A stretch of 64,000 nt of DNA from Molanna angustata. Lineage: Eukaryota; Arthropoda; Insecta; Trichoptera; Molannidae. Positions 35,915 through 49,900 of this stretch are shown here, one piece after another; positions within the stretch are counted from its first letter, which is position 1, and every line of letters begins with the position of its first letter. A program made the translations under genes and the position numbers. The DNA lies in assembly GCA_963576475.1 (NCBI GenBank), contig OY754975.1, positions 19,309,260 through 19,373,259 on the forward strand, in the 5' to 3' direction. The notes beneath the pieces are model-generated. The model ran no database searches. It was not told the origin of the DNA and saw nothing but the letters and a program-made list of their open reading frames with translations.

Positions 35915-36962
35915 CAGGGGTGGCGAACCATGATTCACTCGCCTTTGATTGACTGATTTTCTGTTGTGTTTATATGCCTGTAGATTATGATGACTTATTA
36001 TATGAGCGTTAAGATAGTGTCCTGAATTCAGAAAATCACAAGAGCAGCAGCGGCAATGGGAACATCCCTCTCTCCAAAGTTCATATAGCGAAGAGTGAAA
36101 CTCCGGGTCTACCTGTAATTGGTTCCAAGTATTGGTGCATACCACTCAAGGATCTAGAAAGATTGCAGATATTCTAAAACAGGATATTGCGGTAAATTTT
36201 AGGCAAAAGGTCGGGAATTGCGACAGGTTATACCTACCTGAAGACCAAGAAGCAATTAGAAAATTCGCGCATTGCCAGGGCAAACCTTAATTACTAGTGA
36301 GATAATTCTAGAAGATTTGCCTGCATTGGACATGTCTTCAGATAGGGAGAAGACAGCCACGAAAAGCATTCTGTAAAATAACCCTGTAAGCAGGAGATCT
36401 TTGGAAAGACCAAGGAAGAGATTGATGGAAAATGTAACCTGAGATCTGAATATGCTGAATGTTTGTGATGACTGGGAGTCCGCTGTTGCTGACAGGAAGG
36501 TTTGAAAATCCATTGTTTATTAGGCTAAAATTCTGGGAGCGAACGTGGATTAAGTAAGTAATACTTGATGTAGGTATTATTTAAGCAACTGGTTACCTCA
36601 ACAACATTAACAACTATTGTAAATAAGTCTGATATGGAAATGGTTAAATACAAACCGCTTGCTTAAATATATCCGCAGCAAATAATATGGTGAATACAAA
36701 GATGCAAAAAGTTAAATTATTTTACAAAAATGTATCACAATTTAATATTTCTAAATTTGAAAATATTTTAATTAGCAATTGAATTTTTAGTTTGAACAAT
36801 AGGCTGTCAAGATTTTCTTTAAATAATTATTTCGAATGATTGGTACCCTTTTAAACTCCCCCCTCCCTCTTTTTACCAGTGACGTCACTGATTAAGTGAC
36901 GCTCTAGAAGATTTTGAACAAAATTTAATCTATTTACATCTCTTCAAGGTTCGCCATCACTG
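35915..36962. mobile_element. hAT-type non-autonomous element
   Basis: Ends caggggtggcgaacc and ggttcgccatcactg are inverted repeats. The flanks aaatagat (35907-35914) and aaacagat (36963-36970) are an 8-bp target duplication with one change. It encodes no hAT transposase. An RTE scrap lies inside at 36280-36540. Confidence 0.75.
36280..36540 (+). mobile_element. RTE-type LINE C-terminal scrap
   Basis: Frames spell FACIGHVF, then a GRPRKRWMENV-like stretch and DWESAVADRKVW across shifts and stops; a C-terminal RTE signature. Confidence 0.55.
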
Positions 36963-37668
36963 AAACAGATGAATTATTTAAAAGTATCTTCTATTGAAAA
37001 TTGATTGCACCGAGAATTTAAAAGGCTGTGAATTTAATAATATCGTTCTCGAAGGCCGTTAACAATAAACATTTTACGACAGTAATAATATAGACAATAG
37101 AAAAAAAAATCAACGTTAGTCATTGAAACCATTTTTATGACATTTTGAATTATACGATACTTGATTTTTAGTAAAAAAATAACGAATAATCGCGGGATTA
37201 GGATCACAAAAATGAAACTACAAAATCAGTGTTTAGAGAATAAAAGTTTAATTTTTATTACGAAATACAACAATAATTTAACTTAATCGTCTAATTATAA
37301 ATAAATCATTTAACAAAGATAGTTTTCATATTTTAGGTAATACTTATTTTCACATTTATTTATCAGTATCAATGTCAAAATGAAGTCACAATAATTATAA
37401 ACTAACCCAAAAAAGCAAAAAAATCTTCAAGCCCCTATAATTAATAAGAACCCAATAATATAAATTAATGGTCGAAACTAAACTCAAAATCTACATTTTT
37501 GTGATCCAAACTCCCGAAATTGTTATTAAAAAGCATCGAAAATAGTGTAAAAATATTATACGAAAAATAGTATTTTAATCGAGGACATAGATTATTCTAA
37601 AGAAAATTTTATAAATTCAAAAATATAAAAAAACAGGCTATGAAATTTTAATGGTATTATAGGAATTC

Positions 37669-37895
37669 TCCCAGGAGGATATTCAGTAAACGATTTCTCC
37701 CAGGAGGCGATTCAGTAGATGATTTCTCCCAGGAAGCGATTCGGTAGAAGATTTCTCCCAGGAGGCGATTCAATAGACGATTTCTCTCAGGGGGCGGTTA
37801 AGAAGAGAATTTCTCCCAGGAGGCGGAAAAGTAGAGGATCTCTCCCAAGAGGCGACGAGTTGAGTGAATCTCCCAGGAGGCGATGAAGTTAAAGA
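37669..37895 (-). repeat. 29-bp tandem repeat, eight units, in the receptor 3' UTR
   Basis: On the transcript strand the unit carries 'cgcctcctgggagaaatc'. Eight units run downstream of the receptor stop at 37955-37957, in what should be its 3' UTR. The core cctcctgggag is conserved while the spacers vary. A tttatt at about 37254 could be the polyadenylation signal further on. Confidence 0.8.
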
Positions 37896-37954
37896 AGCTC
37901 GTCGCGGACGTCACCCCCATTTGAGGCGCGGCAGGGGACACCGCGTGATTGTAG

Positions 37955-40900
37955 TCAGACTTTCTCCTCTCCACCAATCGTTTGGTGAGTCGATCTGACA
38001 AACTGCAAAAAAAAAAAAAACAAAAAACACTTTATTTGAAACTAAAAATGACGAGAAAGATATTAAAGAATGAAGCAATAATCACTGAGAAAAAACTATT
38101 CATTTGATGTGGATTTTTTAGACGGAACATCAGCATTTATTTTTTGACCGCAATATGATATGTGCAAATCTCAAAGATCAGGCAAAAAATCTTTGTCTAG
38201 ACCATGCTCTTTGCCATCTCATTCTCATCCTGAAGTTCTGAGAATCGCAGATTCGTATCATGTCCACTGTTTTATGTCTAGATATAGCAGTATTTATTTT
38301 ATGTTTCTTGCATAAGCGTTTGGTGCAACCTTAGAATGTACATTGTTTGATGACAGATGTATATTGTATAGGTATACCTATACGGTTATGTTTAATTCGA
38401 AATACACTGAAAAAAATGTAAATAGTAACAAAATCTCATGTCAAAAGTAACCATATTATAATGATTACAAAACATTTGGTTATTCTAACTAAATGTTTTG
38501 TGCACGCAGCAAAACCTTACAATTTTAAATAGATAAACCTTTGTTACTGATAACAGAGGTTTGGAAAAAATGCAGTTCAGTCAACTTATTTTTTAGAGTT
38601 TTAAATGAGATTGTTCTCCAGCGGACGAAAAAGAATCTTGATTTACTTGACTGTGTGAAAACAAGGAACCTGTTCACATGACGAGAGGAGGGAAGTTTCA
38701 ACTCCTACAATTTATAACCCAGACAAGAATACAAATGATGAAAGGACCAGAGCGTTGAAGAATATTTTGATTTCATAATCAGAATTAGTGATTCAGGAAT
38801 AGCTGTTTTGGGCCGCAGTAAAAAAAGTGGAAATATGTAACCCTGCTGTTCGCCTACTTCCGATACTAGAAAAATAAGAACTATTGAATCCACAGAGGAA
38901 AAATACTTGTCATTTGGGTGCCTATGGAGGATAATTTAATATACCAATACAAGTACATTTAAATTTATAACGACAGTGAGCGAACACACTCTCACAATAT
39001 AAAGGTGAATTTGGCCCGTTTCTATGTATGTATGAACCTACAATGGGAATATTCTCTGACATAGGCTGGGCAGCCGACCCAATTCCGTGTAATGCATGAA
39101 TCTCTACAATTTAACTTGGCCCCGTGGACTGAAACAAATGTGACGTGTCTCTTATCTCATTTCCTCCCTCATCGTCTTCCTCTATCTCTCTCTCTCTCTG
39201 TCCCGTTTGTTAAATAATTGCCATCACAATTCATTTAACAACATGAGGATTCCTAACAAAAGTCGCCGGACTCGGCAATTAAAAGAAAACAAGATGACTC
39301 CGGGATAATAAATTGTTTGACTGGCTTCATTATGCAGTAGGCAATGTACCGAAATTTTCTTTTCTTTTGGAGCAAACTTAAACAAATACACATAAAAAAA
39401 TAAGAGATTTCCGAATGTGTTTGTATCGTTTTAATTATAGGATATTGTGTCTTTTTTTATTGACAAATATTTTTTTAACATCTCAATAGAGACGAAGTTG
39501 GGATATTGTAGAAGAACCAGGAACTCGAGGCACCTACAGGGCTTACGACCTGTCATCGGCTGGTTTATGTGATCACTTTATGCGCTTGCGCAACGTCCTT
39601 CTTAGTGAGTTCCCTTATCAATGTAATTTTGAAAGTTCTATATATTAGAATAGTGTGTAACAATTAACTTGAAAATAAGGAACTATACTATTGCCATCTA
39701 TGTAGCTAAATCTAGAATCACTCAAGAGATCTGGGGGGGCAAGTCTGGTCCAACCGGTGAAATCGAAACCCTCACGATTACCCATATCATGGATATAAAT
39801 ATTATATGGATTTCTATAATATCTTTAGATGTCATAGAATTCCATATGATAATTATATCCATGATATGGGTAATCACGAGGGTTTTTGTTTTCGCCGGTT
39901 GGACCAGACTTGGCCCCATTTTAAATTAACTTTGATATGAAAAAACCTTCCTTTGATTTATTCTTTTCACACAATTTAAATACCATTATGACAGTATAAT
40001 TATCAATAATCATGTCAATTTTGATATCTCGGAATAATTTTGAAACACATAGGTACAAACAACATCTATGTAATGTGGTTAGTAATCGTAGATAGTGTGT
40101 AAGAACTAAAGTTTTAGATGGCGAGCTGATAAAAAATACCAGAAGTGATACAAGTGGAATCTCGATTATATATGATATGAAAAAATTCCACATTGATTGA
40201 ATATTTTGATTTGAGATGAATATCAACTCCATTTATTGTGTCATGGTGGTCAGTGGCGCAGTTCCAAAAATGAATGCCGAACTATTGAATTAATAACTCC
40301 CAAAAACACTCTTCGATAACAGTTGAATTGTGTAATCCAAAGTTAAATTGTGAATTTTAAGATTTTATAAGATGTGTAAAAAATCGAATTAAAATATTGA
40401 GATTTGCATAGTTCAAAGGTTTATTGTATAGACAAACTAATAATAATAGAAACGGTTTTGGACACTTGGCTGCGGGTACATGGGTGATGGATACTTGGGT
40501 GCGACTTATTCTATTCAAAAACTGATAGATGGCGTTATAATACAACACATAATTTTAACTGCATATAAAAATAATCAACCTATTCTTACCAAACAGTTGG
40601 TTAGATTAGGTTGGCTAAATAAATAACAGTATTATAAGTATACTTATAATGAGAAATAAAATGTTAATTTGACTACAATTTACTATAAACAATATATTTT
40701 AGCATAGTTTTTAAGCAAATAGATTGTTTTTTTAACCTTTCTTTGAAAGTTAAAAAAAAACATGTGACTGTTAAATAAATAATAAAAATATATGTATACT
40801 TTTTGTGATGAGAAAATAATTTATACTTTTAAACAGATATTGTTTTGAACTGTACATTTTAAATGTCTGTGTATCTAAAAACTGTAATATCAACTACATA

Positions 40901-43900
40901 CCTATAAAGCGCATTAAAAAATTAGAATTATACCACTTTATTACTAAGCAGGAAAACATATTTGTATAAGTGTCCGTCGCACCCAAGTGTCCCTTTCCGC
41001 AATAGAAATGTTGTTAATATAAACTGAAAACGAAAAATGATGAAAGCGTGAAAAAAAAAGTGTGATGGAAATAAATTCATATTAATACAAGGTGAATCTC
41101 TCGATTCATAAGTAATGATAAATACTACATGAGGTCTGATAATCTAAGTATTATAAGATGTGAGAGATGAGAGTTGATAAGTCTGATGTACCTACATCAG
41201 TGAACATGAAATTGAAGTAGCGCTTAGTGAATGGTTTTAACTGATCGAAGATTAAATTTCTTTCAAAGGATTATTTCAAATTTGTGTATTTATGATTTTC
41301 AAAAACCTAGTTCATCCAATGCATTGTCAGCCTTTCTTTATCATAAATGGTTTGCGCAAGCAAATGGGATGTTTAAACAACGCGAATGTCTGGGTGATGT
41401 TGAATTGGCTGCGAGTGTGACTGATGATGTTGTGTGTTGTCTGAAGATTTACCACAAGAGGTCGACTCAAGGAATACGAACATTTTTAGCACGTACCGAG
41501 ACGGTGGTCGCAGTGCAGGAGTTGGCTCTCGGTCTGAACATTGTCGTTCTCCATTTTCGCTTCACTTGAGCAATCACCTGAAACAGTTGATAAAGAATCA
41601 TCATTTACTATAGTATAACTGCTTACCATTCAAACCCACTATTTTCTGCTTCACTACTTTCCATGTTCGGAACACCATCATATTCGTAGTCGAGTCGTTT
41701 TCAAATTAAGCTCAGCTAATCTTGTCCCTCAAGAAAAAAAACCTTCATCAAAACCAATTTTTCTAACGTAATTACAAAATAAATCGCAGTAGTAAACATT
41801 TTTTTAAACAATATAGAATAACAGAGTTGTTTTCCCAACAAACTCAACAAAGTTTATAAAACAATATAGAATAACAGAGTTGTTTTCCCAACAAACTCAA
41901 CAAAGTTTATAAAACAATATAGAATAACAGAGTTGTTTTCCCAACAAACTCAACAAAGTTTATAAAACAATATAGAATAACAGAGTTGTTTTCCCAACAA
42001 ACTCAACAAAGTTTATAAAACAATATAGAATAACAGAGTTGTTTTCCCAACAAACTCAACAAAGTTTATAAAAATCAAAAAAAAAATTTGAAACACGAAA
42101 TTTATAAAATTGTATTGCGTACATGCTAAGTTTACCCTGTAATTTATATTGATTTATAAGAGAATATCAAGTTAAATTATCCTGAATGTACTGCACTGAC
42201 GTCTGGGACACGTCGAGTTTGTAAGGAATACAACTCTGTTGCGAGGAATGACCACGATGTTACTTTGAAAAAAGTGGAAAAATAGATTCAAGATTATTAT
42301 TGTTTATAATTAATGTTTACAACTGCGATGTATTTTGTATTTATGTTAAAGGTTTTGACGTAGGATTTTGTAGGGTACAGCAAAATAGAGGACAGAACAG
42401 GGCTGCTGTAATTACTTACTCTGGAGGTGGGGAAAAAGAGATAATCCTGACTGTGAATGTGGAACTGAGCAGTCTGTGAAACACGTGGTCCAAGAGTGCC
42501 AGCTAAAGAAATTTAGTGGAAGCCTCCAAGATATACACGAGTCGAAACCAGAGGCGGTGGACTGACTCTCAGCGCTGGAACCAAGACTATAATCTGTCAC
42601 ACCATACGAAAAGTAAAAAGTAAAGAAATTAAGTATGTAGGATTTTTTTCAGAGGGACTTTTTCATAAGCTAAACTAAATTTGAAACGACCCAGCCCCCA
42701 ATATTCGGCCACTCGGATTCCACTAGTGTTTGCTATCACTGTGTCTTGGTGGGCGCATGTTGCTCCTATCATGGGACATGACAGTAGGTGCACGTTGTCC
42801 TGTCTGGCGCCACATTCGTAAGTGTCTTCCTGTAACCCCATTTATTGAGGTCACTGTAACAGCAGGAGACACCCGTTCTGAGCCCATGTTGGATCAAGCA
42901 GGTCCCACTGACACGTCCTCCTAGCTGTCGGATGGCAGCTACGTGGGTTCGATGCAATCACGCCACAGTGACAGCCGTCGGACCTGGGGCAGGCCAACTA
43001 TAGGGGCGTCATCACCAGGAAACTTCTTATAGACTTAACATAACCGCCTTCATATAACACAAGCATTTATGTTAAGTCTATGTAGGGAATACACGAGTAT
43101 GTATTTGTAACAAGGATATATTCATTCTTTTCAAAAAATGAAATGATTACAAATAGCTCTGTTTTAAGCACGAGTGAGTTGTTTGATAACATACTTTATT
43201 TATAAAATCTATAGTAATATCTAATGTTTAAAACTCGGAAAATATAAATTAAATCAGCAGAGCATATTTATTACTTAATTTATAAAACAACAATGCTACG
43301 ATGTCTAGTAAGTGGACCAATAAAATAAATTAAATAAGTGAACTTCTTCTTCTTCTGGGGTCACAATCTTAGGATTGGTCTGCACCAAACACTCGATATT
43401 TCCATTTATCTCTATCGCCCGCCAGTCTCTTCATCTCTTTGTAACTGCTACAGCGCACGTTACTAATTATCTGGTCTATATGGTTGTTTCTGGGGCGGCC
43501 TCTACAGTTGCCCCCATCAATCATTCCTTCGACGATGGTAAAAAGCAGGCCTGGGTGCCGGATGTTGTGAACTTAAAACATCCAAATCATCAGGGCAAAA
43601 TAATCAAATAATAATTAAAAGTTTGAATAAAATTAATTAGAATTTATAAAAAAAAATACATACCTCTCCGTTACAGAAACAATAGAGAGTTGCCACACAG
43701 AGACCCTGAAAAAAAATTGAGATCAAAATACTAACATTATTCAATATAATATTATATCAAATATTGTTGGAAAATATGTCAAAAATTGAAATTTTGATCG
43801 CTCAGTTTATTGTAATACTTTTATATAATAATAACTTTAGTCATTTGTCATTTTCTATTCAGACCCATTCAAAGCAGTCAGTCAGAGAATATTAATGTAC

Positions 43901-46900
43901 ATAAAGTCTTTAATAATGTCGGCGAAACATGATTGAAATATCTTGAGAAGCAAATAAAACCCTCCATCAATTACTTATTATTGAAAATCTATTAGTACCG
44001 AATATTTTATGTCATAATCTAATAAATAATAATAATACCTAATGAAAGAAATCATATATTGGAAATAAATGACATTATTAACAAACAAAAGTTATACTAA
44101 TTAGTCAATTAAAAGTGTCAAAGAAGATTTTTTTATCATGGGTATTAATGAATGACTCGTATGTATGTATGTATTATAAAATGCGGGTTTTCGGTTGTGC
44201 GTTCGACGCATGCAACAATTAGGTACGTACGTCGATCGCACAACTGAAATCACGCATTGAAACGTAACATGAAACATCACAAACAAAAAATAAATAGGCA
44301 TTTTCCTTTTTTGCATCGTTAGGTTCGCACATTGCGTTGAAAAAACCCACAACATGGTTTTGTTGGCAACAGTACAACGGGAATTCTTTACAGGGGACGA
44401 AACAAAAAATCATGTTTCAATGAGAGATTAACAGAAATAAAAAAAAACATGTTTTTGCCAAGCTAACAAAGTGTCTAGAAAAGTTTCTCTGATGTTTCCT
44501 CATACATTATTATTGTTCAGTTAAGACAGGGAAATTCAATTACAAGCAACATCTTGTAACAAGCGTAACAGGACTATCGAAAGGAAAATAGATTGGAACT
44601 AGAACGTAAAACACAATGTAATAAAGCTTGTATTACGTATATAGCATATAAACATTTCTATATTTTACAGTTTATTTAACATAAAATAATTTTCTAATCA
44701 AGTTTAACCTATTCTTTGAAATAACTATTTTTGTTTTAATATTTTGACACTCAGCAGAATTATTTAATCAGACGTCTTTCTTATAACATACCGCAGGACC
44801 CTAATTGATATTATATATTTGTTTAGGGGGGGACTGCAGCCAACGTACCTATTTTTCAATTTTATCATTATTTCTTATCAAATCAATTTGAAAAAAATAA
44901 CCTAGTTAATTTGGATATTAATAAAGAAAAATATACCTTAACATTTTTATTATATTCTGTATATATTCTTGTAGGAAAATAATAAGCATACCCCGATTTT
45001 TGACATTATCTTAAATTTCTAAAAATCTATTTCTAAATTTCTAAAAGTTTTGTGGTAATGATGCAAATTCAAATTGAAAAAAATAGGTACGTTGGCAGCA
45101 GTCACCCTCTTAAGTTGGTCAACAATTTTGTGAATTCCCCAGAATTGCTAAAAAAAATTTGCTTTCACTGTCCAAGCAGCACAACCAGATATCCTAGCAC
45201 TTTTTTTATATTCCTAATTGTAATAACAAATACACTCAGAATGCTTTTGTGTACCGTGCTTGCATTGCACGGTGTACAATGCTTTCTTTAATACACTCGA
45301 CATCTCTGCGAGCTCTCAGTGCTTTTAGGACAGCTGTCTCCTCCTATCTTTCCTAGTACTTTGATTTAATCAGCTGTTTCGTGTTTTTTTATGTACTAGT
45401 AAATCAATTATACATTATTTGTAATTTGGTGTGTCAATATTAATTATCCTATTGAATAATGCATGGAGTTTTCACTGGTCCACTAATAAAGAAATGTACA
45501 CTGTTTCTTTTATAAATTGTTTAGCCTGTTTAACTCTCTATCGACCAATGAAAATAAAATAAAATAAAATAAACCTTATTTTGAATTTGAAAACAATAAA
45601 AATTAATGGCAAATATCGAAAAATATTGACACTACCTAACAGTAGATTATTTTGAATTTGAAAACAATAAAAATTAATGGCAAATATCGAAAAATATTGA
45701 CACTACCTAACAGTAGATTATTTTGAATTTGAAAACAATAAAAATTAATGGCAAATATCGAAAAATATTGACACTACCTAACAGTAGATTATATTGTATG
45801 AATTTATAAATAGATATCACCACTCATAGTGTCACTAGTATGACTTCATTTGGTTTATCACAAATCGTATTTTATTTACAGTGATTTTAATTCACGAGAT
45901 AAAAATTATAGTTTAATGAACCGTGATACCACATTTATGAAATTTGGCATTGGAAGCAAAAATATATCAGTTATTAATGTGTTTTACAATAATTTAAACA
46001 ATGGTATTTCATCGAGTGTGAATATATGCTTACTCAATAATGTTACAAAATTAATGACTGAAAAATGCATGGATTATCATCGTGTTATGAGCAAAAATAT
46101 AATATATCTCAAATCCATCGTACTCTGAAATAATTCGGATTTATTATGTGATAATAAATCAAAATGATTTATGTGATTTTACGCCTTATCTTTTTTAGTT
46201 TCAAACGTTTTCAGTGTGGATTAAAAATCCTATGACCTATGTTTTATCATACCTTTTATAAAACATACCGTTTTATGAGAAGTGAAAGATTTCATTGTAT
46301 AGGTATGGTAGTTGAGAAAAGTCAACCTTAGAATTTTTACCTCAGGTGACTTTACACAAATCACCTGATCACTTCGCTAGAAATAGGTAAATCCTTTTGA
46401 TCTCAATTGATTGATGTCCTCATTTTTTAACCATTACATAGAATCCATTCTTTTTATATCCATCCATCCATCTCTTTATACATCGATCACTATCAAGGCT
46501 AATGTTAACTTCTTACGTTGTAGGTACTTTTTACCACAGAAATAAATTCAAGGGTATTCATCATTCCGCGTGAAGTTTGACCTTGAGTACATTTATATAA
46601 AAAAATGGGATTCAATTTAAGAAAAAAATACACAGGTTTCATAATTTGAATGAGATCTGAAATTAAGTTTATGTCAGTAATAGCCCATTGTACAATTTAT
46701 GCGGCTCTGGTGAATATATGGACGAACTGAACCAGCTCTTTGATTAAACTACATACGACAAGATCGGAAGATTGCCATGGCTGAGTAACGGATGGCTCAA
46801 AAAAATATTTGACTGAGACCAATAGGAAAAAAAATGTGTAGTAAGACCCAAGGTTAGATGGTTGTACTGTGCGGAGAGGGTTGTTGTAGCGGACGCTGCG

Positions 46901-49900
46901 CCTGGCGTGGAAATCGAAGAACTGAAAGTACTACAGGCGCGGCGTGGCGATAGCTCCCTGTGATAGTCTAGTGTTACTGTGGCACTGTTGGGACGGTAAT
47001 CCTCGCCATGATTGACGGGCCTCCACGTTTGTGGTTGGACTCTTAGTGGCAGTGGTATGAAATATGCATGATAGTAGTTTCTTGTTTATTCGACGAGCAG
47101 CTGTTTCGGGGACGAACAGAACTGATTAGTTCTATAACGTTCCCTATGGAGTGGGGTAGGTGACTGCAAATTTCCTTACTGTGCGGAGAGGGATCTGAGC
47201 AGCATAGGGGTAAATAACTGAGAGAGAGAAGCCGTCGACAGAGGTGAATGGCGACGGCATCTCGTGGAGGCCAAGGTCAACCGAGGGTTGTAGCGCTAGT
47301 GATCATCATCATTAGTGAAAGTTACCTGCAATGATGCTGTGCTGGCCGCCACATATTCGTAGACCTGCTCCCAAGGGTGATTTGCGGGTGGACGAAAAGG
47401 AGACACCAAGTACTGAAGTCCCAATAGTGGAACCAGCAAGCACGTAGCTCTGGAACGTGAATGCAAAATGTACACATCCTATACGTAATTATTAAATAAT
47501 TTCAAAGCTTTGAATGCAAAATGTACACATCCTATATTTATTTATTATTTATTTATTTATTTATTTATTAATACAGTAAAAATGCAAGTACAAAAAAGAA
47601 AGAAAAGAAACTAAAAAGTCAACAAAACATAATACATAATAACTTCCTCCTCTCTCTTTTTATTTATCATAACCTCACCTCAACGGCTACGCCTGTCATA
47701 AGGTGAGGCTATTCAGTAAAATACAATAATATACATTATACATATATACATGCATATATGCACATATACACATACACACATGCACATACATACGCACACA
47801 TCAAAACAACAACACCATAAACATCAACCATATGATCGACAATAAACAAAAAAAAACAATAATAACAATATGAGCAGGGCCGGATAAATCTTAAAAAAAT
47901 CAGGAACAAGAAGTCAGGGCGGTTGTCTTAAAAAGGGCGCTTAAAATTCTAAAATGTTAATCATATAAATAAAATTCGCAGGTATGGCGCTCGGTTCTCT
48001 TTGCGTACCCGGATAGAGGCTCGGCATGTTGGAGTGTATGTAAAAATTCCACTTAGTTATTTTAGACCCGATGTAATTATCAAAAAAAAAATGGGGGGGG
48101 GGGGGGGCGGATTCAAATATATTGCTACGGGCGCAAAAACACGTTTATCCGGCCCTGAATATGAGAAAAAAAAAATCATAATAATACACTTCCATAAAAA
48201 TGACACGTAAAATCAGTGTAAGTATTTAAAATATATTGTTTGACAAGAAAATAAAAAACAAAATACAACACATAGAAAAATAATATATATATACCAATGA
48301 CACAATATATCATAGACCAATGACACACCCACCAGTGACACATATATATACACACTTATTTACATGTAGGTACGTACACACACGCAGCCATGGATACATA
48401 CATACACATGTCCACATGTACCTATGCATGTACATGCGAATATGGTCAAGGGAAGAAGGAATAAAAATATTTTCTCTGTTGTTCATGTATTAAATTATGT
48501 ATGGCCTTTCTGAATAGATATCGTTTATCCATACATTTTATATTTTCATTTAAAGTATTGTAAATTTTTGGTGCGATAAAGATATAATGGCGCTGGCCAA
48601 AAGTTATGAAATATATGAAATTATTACATAAATAATTTCAAAGCTTTGAATGCAAAATGTACACATCCTATACGAAATTATTAAATAATTTCAAAGCTTT
48701 GAATGCAAAATGTACACATCCTATACGAAATTATTAAATAATTTCAAAGCTTTGAATGCAAAATGTACACATCCTATACGAAATTATTAAATAATTTCAA
48801 AGCTTTGAATACAAAATGTACACATCCTATATGAAATTATTACATAAATAATTTCAAAGCTTTAAATGCAAAATGTACACATCCTATACGAAATTATTAA
48901 ATAATTTCAAAGCTTTGAATGCAAAATGTACACATCCTATACGAAATTATTAGATAATTTCAAAGATTTTTCGTTAACACAAAGAAAGTTCATAACATAA
49001 CACAGTTCAAGTTCATAACACAGAAGATCTTCTTATTTAATAGTTAATTTTTTTATTTATTTATTTTATGAATACATAATTTAAAATATAGTATCAAATA
49101 TGCTATAACCATATAACTAGGTATTCCTGTTTTAAGATGACCAATATTTACATACATACATTTTATGTATCTATAAGTAGGTACCTTATAGTAGTATGTT
49201 TTGCAATAGTAAAAAACATTTAAAAAAAAGCAATAGTAAAAACACATATAATAAACAACACAGAAAGAATATTTACATACATATATACCCTAGAAGTACA
49301 AATTAAAATGTGGGTGATTATTCTCTAAAAGTTCACGGCCAACAGGTAGGCCAAGTTTTTTTTAATATTAAAGTTAGTGTTTTCAAGTTAACAGGCAATG
49401 AATTGTAGATTTTAGGCCCCAGAAAAATAAAATGTCTTTGTCCGATGGCAGATTGCATTTTCCTTGTTGTTAAGAATATAGTTCTTGTTTAGTCTTGTTT
49501 TATAAAAATATGAAATTTATTAGCCTATGCGCTTTCGTTAGTCACAGCTAGCATCAGAGGGAGAGGCACAATTTATATTTATACAGGGTGTCTCAAAATA
49601 AAGTTTATATTTAGTGGATCGATTCAAAAAATTTAAGCCGTGTTACGAAAAAATGTTTATTAATTATTAAAGTACACAGCTATGTGTAGCCATGATCCAA
49701 TTTGTCTGGTTCCCCTTTCTAAGAGTTACGAAGGTCAGATGGCAGTCGCTTCAATGTAATAACCAGACTTGCCAATTCCAGGATCATGGTCAAAGCGTAC
49801 CCCGATAGAAACGGGACAATAGCGCTAAGTGGAAAGACTAAAAAAAAATTATTAAAGTACACAGTTTGGGAGTATTTTCTTTAAAAATAATATCGTCCAA

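Larger units (their letters stand above)
47460..48969. repeat. 53-bp minisatellite, split by a LINE insertion
   Basis: Unit contains 'aatttcaaagctttgaatgc' and 'aaaatgtacacatcctatac'. One and a half copies lie at 47460-47534, and about six and a half at 48610-48969. The array starts 11 bp from the receptor exon at 47326-47449, on its acceptor side. Confidence 0.9.

Noticed and set aside
35768..36145. 125-codon minus-strand ORF with Cys/His-rich stretch, possible zinc finger
   Set aside because: Cys/His spacing does not fit a standard finger, and the ORF crosses the hAT element boundary at 35915.
37798..38001. 67-codon minus-strand ORF MSDRLTKRLVER...
   Set aside because: It is another frame of the receptor's last exon and 3' UTR repeats; the receptor frame continues the conserved C-terminus and has correct splice phase.
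48001..48210. ORF with a glycine run
   Set aside because: The glycines come from the poly-G run inside a hAT MITE; no domain and it crosses the MITE end.
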